21,423 bases of DNA. Source: a virus. The stretch spans positions 1 to 21,423 of IMG/VR virus record IMGVR_UViG_3300025889_001114, one strand, 5' to 3'. Shown piece by piece: positions 6,093 through 14,519 of the stretch (its first letter is position 1; each line of letters opens with the position of its first letter). The notes under the pieces were generated by a model. That model was not told where the DNA came from and did not search any database. It worked only from the letters and a program-made list of their open reading frames with translations. Made by a program: the position numbers and the translations under genes.

Positions 6093-6885
6093 TAGAGACG
6101 AGACTACCGATACCGCCGTGTACAGCGCCGCCTTGCCGATAGCCGCGGGCCGCGAACGAGGTTACTGCGCCTGAAGGGCTGTATCCGGGGTCCGGAGCAA
6201 AACCCGCCATCATTCCAGCCTCTGTTGAAGGCGTACTCACTCCGGGGGCAGACACGCTGGCCGAGGGGGCGGTCGTTTGACCGGGGTCAGTAACAGAAGA
6301 TACCGCATCGCTAATGGCGTTTGAGATGCTCTGCGTGGCCGCCGTCGTATCGACACCTATTGCACCAAGAGCGGCGTCTACTGCACCGGGTTGACTGGGT
6401 CCAAACGACACCGCGGGTGCACCGGGTGTTCCTATGTTAACGCTCATAGTGCTGGGTACACCGAAGGCGTCAGCAATAGTGGAAATACCTTTGGTTGCTA
6501 CCATCGTAGCTACAGGGCCGAGAGGAGTCGCCAGTAAACCCAGAGCGGGGATGCTAAAATCTATGTTAACCCCTTTAGGCCCGAACTGATCGAAACCTTT
6601 CGTGATGCCCAGCGCGTCCGTGACAAAACCCATAGACGGGCTATAAGCCTCCATCTCTCCCTTCGCGGCATCTACTGCTGCCGCTTCGGCTTCGGCCTCT
6701 GCAACGGTAGCTGGATTGTCTACTGCGGGATCAGTTCCGTGATGCCCACCCGCGCCGCCGTCACCACCGCCATCACCGCCCAGCAAAAGACGCTTGCGGG
6801 CCCAAACATCGCCCGCATCTACACCCGCCGTGGTGTAGATGTCGTTGAAGCCGTCTGCATAGGGGCTTTTACGCTCGTACTTCAT
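6085..6885 (-). CDS. Gly/Ala-rich hypothetical virion protein, last gene of late operon
   Basis: Protein of 266 residues with no domain I recognise. A charged N-terminus is followed by a Gly-rich stretch (36-50), an Ala/Glu helix (61-80), a hydrophobic Pro/Gly/Ala region with scattered Lys (about 94-145, containing SIPALGLLATPLGPVATMVA), a Ser/Thr/Ala/Pro-rich linker and a C-terminal YRQGGAV (249-255) followed by GGIGSLVSIR. The GGxV element recurs in other late proteins here, which together with position supports a structural or ejected protein. The start lies 17 nt inside the acyltransferase gene with GGAGAG as ribosome site. It converges on the SNF2 gene with an 8-nt overlap, and no terminator is visible at the junction. 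Being directly downstream of the acyltransferase, it is one of several possible acylation substrates; unproven. Confidence 0.8.
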   Translation of the reverse strand: MKYERKSPYADGFNDIYTTAGVDAGDVWARKRLLLGGDGGGDGGAGGHHGTDPAVDNPATVAEAEAEAAAVDAAKGEMEAYSPSMGFVTDALGITKGFDQFGPKGVNIDFSIPALGLLATPLGPVATMVATKGISTIADAFGVPSTMSVNIGTPGAPAVSFGPSQPGAVDAALGAIGVDTTAATQSISNAISDAVSSVTDPGQTTAPSASVSAPGVSTPSTEAGMMAGFAPDPGYSPSGAVTSFAARGYRQGGAVHGGIGSLVSIR

Positions 6886-7324
6886 GTTCCGCTCTCCGTG
6901 CAGCCAGCATGTCTTTCACGCCGGTAATATATGTCAGCCGGTCGTTCCTTGCGGCGCGCTTCATAAAAGCACCGTCCTTCATGTAAACATTGATGTAGCG
7001 GTTGGTAAGATCCTTTTGGATCATGCGTCCAAGCTTCAGGACGTTGCCATACGGCGCGATGAAATCAATGATGAACAGTTCCCCACACCAGTGGTCCGTG
7101 AACCAATCTTCGGGTTGCAGCTTCCGCGTCTTCATCAGGTAGCCTTTTGCGGCCTCGGGCGTGAGGAACGCGTGGCTGTACAGACCCTGCGGCTTACCGT
7201 CCTCGTAAAACACCTTCATCTTGCCCGCTTCGATGGCAGGCATAATCAGACGCTCAAGGTCGTGGACGTACCACTTCCTATGAACGTCTGACTGAAGCAT
7301 CAGATGTAGAACGTCGCCGATCAT
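6869..7324 (-). CDS. HlyC/RTX-toxin-activating lysine acyltransferase homologue
   Basis: 151 residues, resembling the toxin-activating acyltransferases (HlyC, CyaC, ApxC) that move a fatty acid from acyl-ACP to internal lysines of RTX toxins. Seen: SDVHRKWYVHDLERLIMPAI (12-31) lines up with HlyC around its catalytic His23 (HRNW...LPAI), placing the His at residue 15; DGKPQGLYSHAFLTPEA (42-58) matches the DNYPVAYCSWANLS region; EDW...LFIIDFIAPYGN (72-94) matches the DW...WFIDWIAPFGD block, placing the catalytic Asp at residue 87. The His-Asp spacing (72) is close to that in HlyC (about 69). It is slightly shorter than HlyC (170). No RTX toxin repeats occur in the window. The ATG overlaps the stop of the 1457-residue virion gene (ATGA), so the two are probably translated together, pointing to a virion protein as substrate. 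Family assignment is strong; activity and target are inferred. Confidence 0.85.
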   Translation of the reverse strand: MIGDVLHLMLQSDVHRKWYVHDLERLIMPAIEAGKMKVFYEDGKPQGLYSHAFLTPEAAKGYLMKTRKLQPEDWFTDHWCGELFIIDFIAPYGNVLKLGRMIQKDLTNRYINVYMKDGAFMKRAARNDRLTYITGVKDMLAARRAEHEVRA

Positions 7325-10300
7325 CCGAGAAGGCCACCAATACCTTGGCTACGGATCATGGATGATGCCGAATCGTTAGGAAAGAGTGCCGCATATCGCT
7401 GCCGTGTCGCTGGGGATGCCGGAGCTTGGGTGGGAGCCGAAGCAACGGACTGAGGTACTGGGGTCGGTGCAGGACGTGGCGGGATAGGCGGCGGCTGTAC
7501 CGCCGCAACCGTGCGGGTGGGAACCGCGGGTGGGCGGACAGAACCTTGTGTGCCGGGGGTTTCAGGTTCAGGAGCGGGCTCTTTTTTAGGCAGCGGCCCA
7601 ACTTCTTCTTCGCCGTACTCCATAACCCCAAGAGGGATGGCGCGTGCTGGGGCAGGAGTGGCCAAACTTATACCGATAATTTTTAGTTTATCTAAAATAA
7701 AATTAAGAGCGCCCGCTTTAGCCTCGTTTGTTCGACCCTTGCGAAGGGCCATTGCAAGAAGCTCCGGATCAAGAAGAATGTTTTCCAAAGCGTCATATTC
7801 CGAAAGGGCTGGTAGCTCTTGCGTGATCTTTCTAAGAAAACGGGAACCCGCTTCGGCTTCAATTAGTCCAGCACCCGTAGCACTGCGGCCCCCCATCATG
7901 CCGCCAACCATAGTACCAAGGCGGGCACCAGCCAAACGGGTATAGAAATCTAGCAAAAGAGGCGCATCCGCAGTGAACACGACATCACCCGCCAGCTTTC
8001 GACCCTCCGCCGCAATCAGAGCACGAAGACCTTGTTGCATGGAATTTAGCTGCGGCTCGCTAATGATTTTATTAGCCACCATCCAGTTACCAAGGGTGTT
8101 AGTGTCGCCTCTCGCATTTGGGATCTTGTCAAAGACCGCGTTATAAACAGCAGAGGGGCTAAAGCCGTCTTCTGAGCCTTTACCTCCGCGTGTAAAGACA
8201 AAATCCATAACAGCTTTTTGTAGTCCGGAACGGGCTTGCTCCAAATCGATTTCGGAAAAATTAATGCGGCCAGAGTATTTCGCTCTACGAGAAGGATCGG
8301 CAGCAGCGTTCAAAATTTCAACTAAGCTATCAAGCTCTTTCATGGGGTTCTTTGAGTTCCATGCAGCTTCTACGGCTTTAGTTGGATTCTCGTGCCCGAT
8401 CAAAGCTTGAAAAGCTTTAGCGTCTTTCACCCGATCATCAAGGCGCTTGATGACTCGATCAGATTTCAGCAAAAAGTCTGCCGTGGAGTCCGCCTCTTCA
8501 ATCATTTTCTGAACAGCGGGGAAGGATTCCAGCAAGTCGCTGTATTTTTCCCGCCATTGCATCAAAGCTAGATCTTGCGCGTCGGCAACCTGTTTTGGTG
8601 ACATCCGACGATCAATCGCCGCTCGGGTGGTAACATCGCGAATAGCCAGACGGAGCATGTTTGACAGAGTTTCGTCTGCGTTACCAATTTGATCTTTAAC
8701 GTCTAGCTCACCCATTTCGATTTCACGGGTAACCTGACGCACGGCTCCGTTCGGGTCCGTGACGGTTTCAAAAACTTCTACCGTGATCGGGTAACCCGTC
8801 TCGTTCAGCCGCTTGACGATCTCATTGTTTACCTCTTGGATCTGGTCAAGACGGATAGAAACAGCGTCGGGCTGACCCGAAAACAACTTAGTGGTCACCA
8901 TCCCCGGATCAACAACGCGTTTTCCGCGAGGGGTGGTTCTCATAATTTCGCCGGGGAAAGCCCTTCGGAGATACTCGTTGAAGGCAAACGACATGTCACG
9001 AGCGGCATCGTAGGCACCTCGCCCGTTGGGCATGCCGTTTAGGTCGTCTAGGGCAGCTTCCGCCATTGCATTAGCATAACGAGCCCATGAGGGATCGCTC
9101 TCAGCAAGACGACGGCCTAAGTTACGCATCTCCGAGTAGATCGACACTATGTTTTGTACCGTTATCGGATCAGATACAACGCCCGAGGCTTGCCTAGCGT
9201 CGGTGGCGCTTCTACGGGCGATGAGTTCTTGCCGCTTTAAGCCTAATAGGCTTGCAGCTATGCGGTCTTCTCCTCCGCGGGCAGCCTTTCTACCCGTCAG
9301 AAGCTTAGATTCCTCTCTTCCCAAAGCCTCGATCAAAGCAGTCGCGGACTGCTCGGACAAGTTCGCTTCGTCAAAAGGTTGGTCACCCATGACCCCGGAG
9401 ACGACCCGATTATACGTCCTGTTATACAAACCTCGTCCGGGTCGTCCTTCGGCTGTATCAAAAGCTTTCCGAAAATTTTGAGTTTCGCTCAGTTCGTCTA
9501 GTTTGTTTACAGAACTAAACCCGATCTGGCTCTTTAGCTCCATAATTCGGTCGTTCAACAGCCCAAATTCTGGAACGCGGGCCCTCAAAACATTCTTTTT
9601 GAGAGGATCTAACTCATCAACTATCGCATCCCATTCTTCAAAAATGTTAGGAACGGGGTTTTCCACCAGATCACCCGTTTCGGGATCCGCGCGATAGAAC
9701 TTATCCAGAACCTGCTTCTGATCTACTTGCCCCCACGCACGTCTTTCCAATGCGCGGAAAAGCTTCTCCTGATCTTTCACCGTGTTGGAGAGCGCCTCTC
9801 CAAGAGCTCGTCGGGCTTTTTCCCCGCCTTCCGGATAAATCTGTCGGATGGCGTCTATGTTTTTCTGGACAGCGTCTTCCATTCGTTTGGCGATAAGAAG
9901 AGAAATGCGGTCCTGCATCATCTCTCCAGCCATTTTTACAAGCTCAGTATCACCGGTTCCACGCAGGGCGTAAATGAGGCCCCGTTGAATTTCCTGACTT
10001 TTGTTAAAGGAAGCGTCTCGGGCTTGTTCTAATGCGCCCCTTTGACCGGAGCGGCCCATAACGGCGTTTTCCAACTGCGTAAGCGCCGCACTATCCATGT
10101 ACTGGCTAGAAAATATGGGGAGATTATCTCCCCCCTCGGGGGTTCTGCTGCCAAATGCGTCCAGTATCTCTTTTTTCAAAGTGTAGTTTACGACGTTTCC
10201 TTTGCCGTCAGTAACCGGATCCACCAAATAGGCTTCTAGGTTGGCTAAGATCGTATCGGGATCTTCTTGGTTGGCTTGAAGGACATCAAAAATGTCATCT

Positions 10301-11694
10301 ATAGCCCGACGACGCGCTCGGTTTTTAATTCCGAAAAGGTCTCTGCCTTCTCCGCGAGCTTTCCCTTCAGCCATGAGGCGTCTTTTTTCGCCCACCATAG
10401 AAAACAGGCGGGGCATGTACTTTAGAATTGACAGAGAAGGAGCCAAAGAACCGATGGTTTCCGCCCCAAGCCGCGCCCCTTCGGATCTAGGGGCATACCC
10501 TTCCGACATGTAAACAAGACCGCCCGTGGCCGGAGCCGCCGCGGCCTCCACACCGAGTGTTACCCCTTTTCCGACCGGGCCCATCTGTCGAAAAGATTGG
10601 CCCCCACCAACCAAAGCGTTTTCAACGTAGTCAATTCCACGAATAGCATTACGCGTGAAGAAGCCCATATCCGGAACTTCCTTAGATGCACGAGCCGCGG
10701 CTTCTTTTAAGGTTAGTCTTGTTTTATTGAAGGCGGCATCACCCGCTTTATTCGCAGCATCCTCTGCGGCCCTACCCGTAATTCCCCTTCGGGCACTTTC
10801 CTCAAGGCTTTTGTTTCGTGCCGCGGTCCGCGCTGCATCCGCAGCTTTTTCCGCCTCTGTAAATATCTGATTGCGGCGCTGCTCCATTTGAATGCGATTT
10901 GGACGGCCAGCTAATTTGCCAGACAAGTACCTCTGAATCAGGGGATTCTCGGCTTGTTCTGCCGTGATGACCGTTGCTTGGTTGGCCACCGGTAAATTTC
11001 TTATGTTATAAGCACTGTTTAAGACCGCACGTGGAGCCAAATACGGCATTAGTATGAAGGGGCCTACGTTTCCAGCCGACTCGAAGCTTCGGAACGCTCT
11101 CTCAGCAGACGGGGTCAAAAGCGCTCTTTCGGGATTTTCCGCTACTGCATCAGCTAGCTTCTGGCCCAAGAAAGAGTCCGCAAGAATGGAGCCAACGACA
11201 AAACCCGTAAAACCCGCAACAGGTTTTGATAAAACGCCAAACGGCGCGAGGGGACCGGGGAGAGGAACATAGGCAGGAGCCGCCGCCGCTGCAAGTTTTG
11301 CTCCCGCTACACCTCCGGCAAAAGTGGTTCCACCTCTTGTAATACCCCGTAGAAAAGCGTCTACCTCCGTAGGGGCCCCGTCTTCGCCCAGAGATTTCAA
11401 TCCGGAAAAGAGTTGAATGATCTGGTTGTCGGACAAGCCCTTACCATAAAGTTTCGAAGCCTGCTCCCCCGGCAACATCCTTATGATATCAGCCCGGCCT
11501 GAAATAACGTCCTCGTACCCGGCCTTACCTTCATAGCGAGGGTCCGAGTTGAGTTCATTGAGAACCAGTTTTGCAACCCCTTGCTCTACGTCAGACCCGT
11601 AGATTTCATACAAGCGGTTTAGCCCCTCGGGGGTAAACTCAACGGCCTTAAAAGGATTAGGCGTGGTGTCCTCGGCTACAGTGGTATCGGTCAT
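7321..11694 (-). CDS. Very large internal virion/ejection-type protein (1457 residues)
   Basis: No catalytic domain recognised. Length, high helix content, many charged Ala/Glu/Arg/Lys-rich segments and position suggest an internal virion or DNA-ejection protein comparable in role, not sequence, to the large core proteins of podoviruses. Residues 121-175 are Gly/Ala/Pro-rich and hydrophobic (GGTTFAGGVAGAKLAAAAAP, then FTGFVVGSILA), a candidate membrane-inserting stretch. The C-terminus has a Pro-rich linker (about 1365-1430, with PPPIPPRPAPTPVP) followed by RYAALFPND and a final GIGGLLG, which looks like a small docking or end motif. Base composition is lower in G+C than the neighbouring 13.5-17.3 kb genes (sampled 60-nt rows give 45-50% against about 67%). 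Starts are coupled: ATGA with the gene upstream and with the acyltransferase downstream. A GAGGGT ribosome site precedes the ATG. Function inferred. Confidence 0.85.
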   Translation of the reverse strand: MTDTTVAEDTTPNPFKAVEFTPEGLNRLYEIYGSDVEQGVAKLVLNELNSDPRYEGKAGYEDVISGRADIIRMLPGEQASKLYGKGLSDNQIIQLFSGLKSLGEDGAPTEVDAFLRGITRGGTTFAGGVAGAKLAAAAAPAYVPLPGPLAPFGVLSKPVAGFTGFVVGSILADSFLGQKLADAVAENPERALLTPSAERAFRSFESAGNVGPFILMPYLAPRAVLNSAYNIRNLPVANQATVITAEQAENPLIQRYLSGKLAGRPNRIQMEQRRNQIFTEAEKAADAARTAARNKSLEESARRGITGRAAEDAANKAGDAAFNKTRLTLKEAAARASKEVPDMGFFTRNAIRGIDYVENALVGGGQSFRQMGPVGKGVTLGVEAAAAPATGGLVYMSEGYAPRSEGARLGAETIGSLAPSLSILKYMPRLFSMVGEKRRLMAEGKARGEGRDLFGIKNRARRRAIDDIFDVLQANQEDPDTILANLEAYLVDPVTDGKGNVVNYTLKKEILDAFGSRTPEGGDNLPIFSSQYMDSAALTQLENAVMGRSGQRGALEQARDASFNKSQEIQRGLIYALRGTGDTELVKMAGEMMQDRISLLIAKRMEDAVQKNIDAIRQIYPEGGEKARRALGEALSNTVKDQEKLFRALERRAWGQVDQKQVLDKFYRADPETGDLVENPVPNIFEEWDAIVDELDPLKKNVLRARVPEFGLLNDRIMELKSQIGFSSVNKLDELSETQNFRKAFDTAEGRPGRGLYNRTYNRVVSGVMGDQPFDEANLSEQSATALIEALGREESKLLTGRKAARGGEDRIAASLLGLKRQELIARRSATDARQASGVVSDPITVQNIVSIYSEMRNLGRRLAESDPSWARYANAMAEAALDDLNGMPNGRGAYDAARDMSFAFNEYLRRAFPGEIMRTTPRGKRVVDPGMVTTKLFSGQPDAVSIRLDQIQEVNNEIVKRLNETGYPITVEVFETVTDPNGAVRQVTREIEMGELDVKDQIGNADETLSNMLRLAIRDVTTRAAIDRRMSPKQVADAQDLALMQWREKYSDLLESFPAVQKMIEEADSTADFLLKSDRVIKRLDDRVKDAKAFQALIGHENPTKAVEAAWNSKNPMKELDSLVEILNAAADPSRRAKYSGRINFSEIDLEQARSGLQKAVMDFVFTRGGKGSEDGFSPSAVYNAVFDKIPNARGDTNTLGNWMVANKIISEPQLNSMQQGLRALIAAEGRKLAGDVVFTADAPLLLDFYTRLAGARLGTMVGGMMGGRSATGAGLIEAEAGSRFLRKITQELPALSEYDALENILLDPELLAMALRKGRTNEAKAGALNFILDKLKIIGISLATPAPARAIPLGVMEYGEEEVGPLPKKEPAPEPETPGTQGSVRPPAVPTRTVAAVQPPPIPPRPAPTPVPQSVASAPTQAPASPATRQRYAALFPNDSASSMIRSQGIGGLLG

Positions 11695-13523
11695 TGTTTT
11701 ACCCTCACGCCCCCGCCTTCTCTAATTTCCCTGCTGATAGAATCGATGTCCTTTTGTGTACCGAAACCGGCGGTGGGAACATCAATAACCATACTCAGAG
11801 CAGACTCAGTTGCACGCAAACGGCCCTTTAGCTCACGACGAATGGTTGAGTCTGATTCCGTTTTCAAAGCGTTATATAATTCAACTTGTCGTCTCTGAAG
11901 CTCTCTCTTAACTATAGCGAGTTGGCTCAAAGCCGCTCGGGGGTTTGTGAAGAAGTTGTCTGCGGTTGGAACCAGATTCGCGAGACGCTCCTGTTCCGCT
12001 TCCGCAAATCGAGGACTTTGCGCCAAGCCCACGCGGACCAGTACGTTGAGGGTGTTAATATACTGACCGGCTTCCACCTCATCGATGGCATACTCTTGCA
12101 AACCCTCAAATACGGCACCGCCAACATCGGAGATAACCCGGTTAAGTTTCGGGAAAAACCCGACACCTTTTCGTACAGCCTCTACCGCATTTGACACATA
12201 CTGCGCCCGATCCTCCGGCCTCAAGTTAGGAAGAACCTGTGCTACGAGCTCCCCGGTAGTCAATTCAGTTTGTTCTTTCCCGGTTGCGTCCGTGTAGGTT
12301 TTCACCGCCTCCTTAAACGCGGCTGACGGGTTCTCAAGAAGATTTTGTACTTCTAGGATATCCGCTCGTGCCCCCGCCGCTTCTTGCTCTTCTACTAGCC
12401 TGCCAAGTTCGAAAGCTTTGTCGTCACTTACGAAGGCCGAACCCGCTAGTTCCGACGGAGTGAGTTCTAAGGGTTTTCCCTCGATATCGAAAAGTTCGAC
12501 ACCTTTTTGAACGACTTTAAGAATTTTGCCACCGGGCAGTATTAGGTTTCGGTACGCCGAGGCAAGTTCTGTTTCGCTAGTGTACCTTTCTAAAAGAGTA
12601 GGAGCCGCACTTACTTGGGTGGGGGTTAGTTGTACGATCTGACCCTCGGCCAGAGAAACCTTAACTCCCGGGATGGTGCCCGCAGGGATATTTTCAAGAG
12701 CTTTGAACTGAGTAGTTGCGCCGCCGTGTTTTTCCGGTCGGAATAGTTCAATCTTGTTAGGAGAAATCCCTTTTATTTCTTCGGAAGTGAGGGAAATTCG
12801 TCCGCCCACAGGTACTTCAACGCCTCTAACCGTTACCGGGGCGATTGCAACGAACTCTTTCATACTGTCTGAGGAGCTAGACCCCGGAGTTCCGTAGAAG
12901 CTTCCTTTGTTTTGATCTTTGATGCGTTCGGCCTTGGCGTACTGGCTGGGGTCATTTTCGTTAAAGCTAAACAAAACTGTAGTTTTGTCTGGTCCAACCA
13001 GATTTTTTAGGCTCGGGCTCTTTGCGTCTTTTGCTCGCAGGTCCGCCTCGGCCTTGAGCGCCGCGGCCCGTTCTGTTTCTGCTGCCTGCAACGCCGCCAG
13101 ATCAAACTTCTGCTGGGCTTCCCGCTGCTGCTGAGAAATCGCAGAGATGGAGGGGAACAACTGGGAGCCTTGCGCCGCCTGTGCCAGTTTCTCACCAAAG
13201 CTAGCGCCGACACGGCCACCCGTTGCACCGGCTAGCTGAAGACCAAAGTTGGCAATCGTAAACAACGCCTGAGACTGAGAGGCGCGGCGCTGTTCTTCGG
13301 GGTCGCCCAGAATACCTCGGTAAACGTCCCGCTTCTGTTCGAAGATGTCCTGCAAGGAAGCCACTCCGCTCTTTTCCGGAACAGGAATCATAACAGGCTG
13401 AATGAAGGTCTGATCGCCGTAGGGGCTACCCACGTTTAGACCAGCAGCACGCTGCTGTGCGGGCGAATACCCCGCCTCCATCATTGATGTCAGATCTGCC
13501 GGAACGAGAGGTTTCAGAGCCAT
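11691..13523 (-). CDS. Hypothetical virion protein, 610 residues, helical
   Basis: No named domain recognised. N-terminal region is partly disordered; residues about 85-160 hold a hydrophobic helix (ALFTIANFGLQLAGATGGRV) and a long Gln/Ala/Glu coiled-coil-like stretch (QQQREAQQKF, ETERAAALKAEADLRAKDAK). The middle (about 210-360) is rich in short beta-type segments such as VTVRGVEVPVGGRISL and LPGGKILKVVQKGVELFDIEG, looking like repeated small beta units; the C-terminal 200 residues are helical again. I have the impression of similar proteins in uncultured marine phages, always unassigned. It lies immediately after the 331-residue gene (stop and start abut, TAA then ATG) and overlaps the 1457-residue gene by ATGA. 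Likely an internal or tail-associated virion component; function unknown. Confidence 0.82.
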   Translation of the reverse strand: MALKPLVPADLTSMMEAGYSPAQQRAAGLNVGSPYGDQTFIQPVMIPVPEKSGVASLQDIFEQKRDVYRGILGDPEEQRRASQSQALFTIANFGLQLAGATGGRVGASFGEKLAQAAQGSQLFPSISAISQQQREAQQKFDLAALQAAETERAAALKAEADLRAKDAKSPSLKNLVGPDKTTVLFSFNENDPSQYAKAERIKDQNKGSFYGTPGSSSSDSMKEFVAIAPVTVRGVEVPVGGRISLTSEEIKGISPNKIELFRPEKHGGATTQFKALENIPAGTIPGVKVSLAEGQIVQLTPTQVSAAPTLLERYTSETELASAYRNLILPGGKILKVVQKGVELFDIEGKPLELTPSELAGSAFVSDDKAFELGRLVEEQEAAGARADILEVQNLLENPSAAFKEAVKTYTDATGKEQTELTTGELVAQVLPNLRPEDRAQYVSNAVEAVRKGVGFFPKLNRVISDVGGAVFEGLQEYAIDEVEAGQYINTLNVLVRVGLAQSPRFAEAEQERLANLVPTADNFFTNPRAALSQLAIVKRELQRRQVELYNALKTESDSTIRRELKGRLRATESALSMVIDVPTAGFGTQKDIDSISREIREGGGVRVKQ

Positions 13524-14519
13524 TTAGGCCATTCCTTGCATCTGCGGTTCTGCGCCACCGGCCAGCGTCATAACGCCACCTGCCATGTCACCCTGAACCG
13601 GAGTCGTCATCTCCTGTGCGGCTAGTGCGCCTACGCCAGCATCAACATTATCGCCCGGGGCCATCGTTTCTTCAACCAGAGAAAGCTGAACGATAGGCTG
13701 GACAAGAGCCAAAACCGACTCCGGCGTCTGCATGGCGTCTTCCTCGCCCACCAGCATGGCAAGCTCGGAACGGCGCTCTTCAACCGTGGCCGTATCGCCA
13801 CGGACCATGTTCATCATCTCTTCGTAGCTTTGGGCGGTTTCCGGATCGCCGTAGGACTGTGCCTCAGACGCAATCATCTGCTGGACTTCCGGTCCACCAC
13901 TAGCCTGCATCGCGCCCATCACAACTTCTTGCTCTGGCGGCGTCATCGCGGCAGCCGCCGCGGGCATCTGCTGGGCCATCGAGGCCATGTCAGAAGGCAT
14001 TACCATACCGCCGTCAGCGTATCCCGAACCCTCGTCCCTTACCTCCGGAGGATAATAGGACTCGCCTTGTGGCGGCATCATGTCTTGAAAGAACTGCTGG
14101 TCCAGACGGATAGGCGGAACGTATTCGGGGCGCTGATCCGTGGGCCGTGGGCCGTATACCGTCTCTCCTACCATAGGGCCCAAAATCTGCGGAGGTAGAT
14201 AATCGTAACCTTCCGGTCCCGGCCCGTCCGGAGACATAGTAGAAGGCCCCGTCGCGCCTTCCTGCATCATCATACGCTGTGCGTCCGCAATCTGAGCAAT
14301 TTCTTCCCGAGTGGGGGACCGGCCATACTGATCCATGAACGCAGCAATCGAAGCTTGCAGCGCAGCATTATCACTCAGCGTCGGCATAAGGCCCTGATTC
14401 ATCAGGATATCCATCTGCGTCGGCTTAAGGCCCCGATCCCTCAGAATATCCCCCTGCTGCATCTTAACGTCCCCGCCATTACGAAACATCTGTCGATCCA
14501 TTACGCCGCGGTTCATCAT
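13524..14519 (-). CDS. Met/Gln/Pro-rich hypothetical virion protein with GGxV motifs
   Basis: Protein of 331 residues, low complexity, very rich in Met, Gln, Pro and Ala. N-terminus MMNRGVMDRQMFRNGGDV is of a kind I associate with short conserved leaders in marine phage virion proteins. An imperfect repeat follows (ILRDRGLKPTQMD at 25-37 and ILMNQGLMPTLSD at 38-50). Further on are YADGGMV (167-173) and a C-terminal AGGVMTLAGGAE. No transmembrane helix or enzyme motif is visible; the acidic, unstructured character suggests a scaffold-like, internal or linker protein. The start is a double ATG overlapping the upstream stop (ATGATGA arrangement), so either Met could be used. Its stop abuts the ATG of the 610-residue gene. 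Function unknown. Confidence 0.82.
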   Translation of the reverse strand: MMNRGVMDRQMFRNGGDVKMQQGDILRDRGLKPTQMDILMNQGLMPTLSDNAALQASIAAFMDQYGRSPTREEIAQIADAQRMMMQEGATGPSTMSPDGPGPEGYDYLPPQILGPMVGETVYGPRPTDQRPEYVPPIRLDQQFFQDMMPPQGESYYPPEVRDEGSGYADGGMVMPSDMASMAQQMPAAAAAMTPPEQEVVMGAMQASGGPEVQQMIASEAQSYGDPETAQSYEEMMNMVRGDTATVEERRSELAMLVGEEDAMQTPESVLALVQPIVQLSLVEETMAPGDNVDAGVGALAAQEMTTPVQGDMAGGVMTLAGGAEPQMQGMA

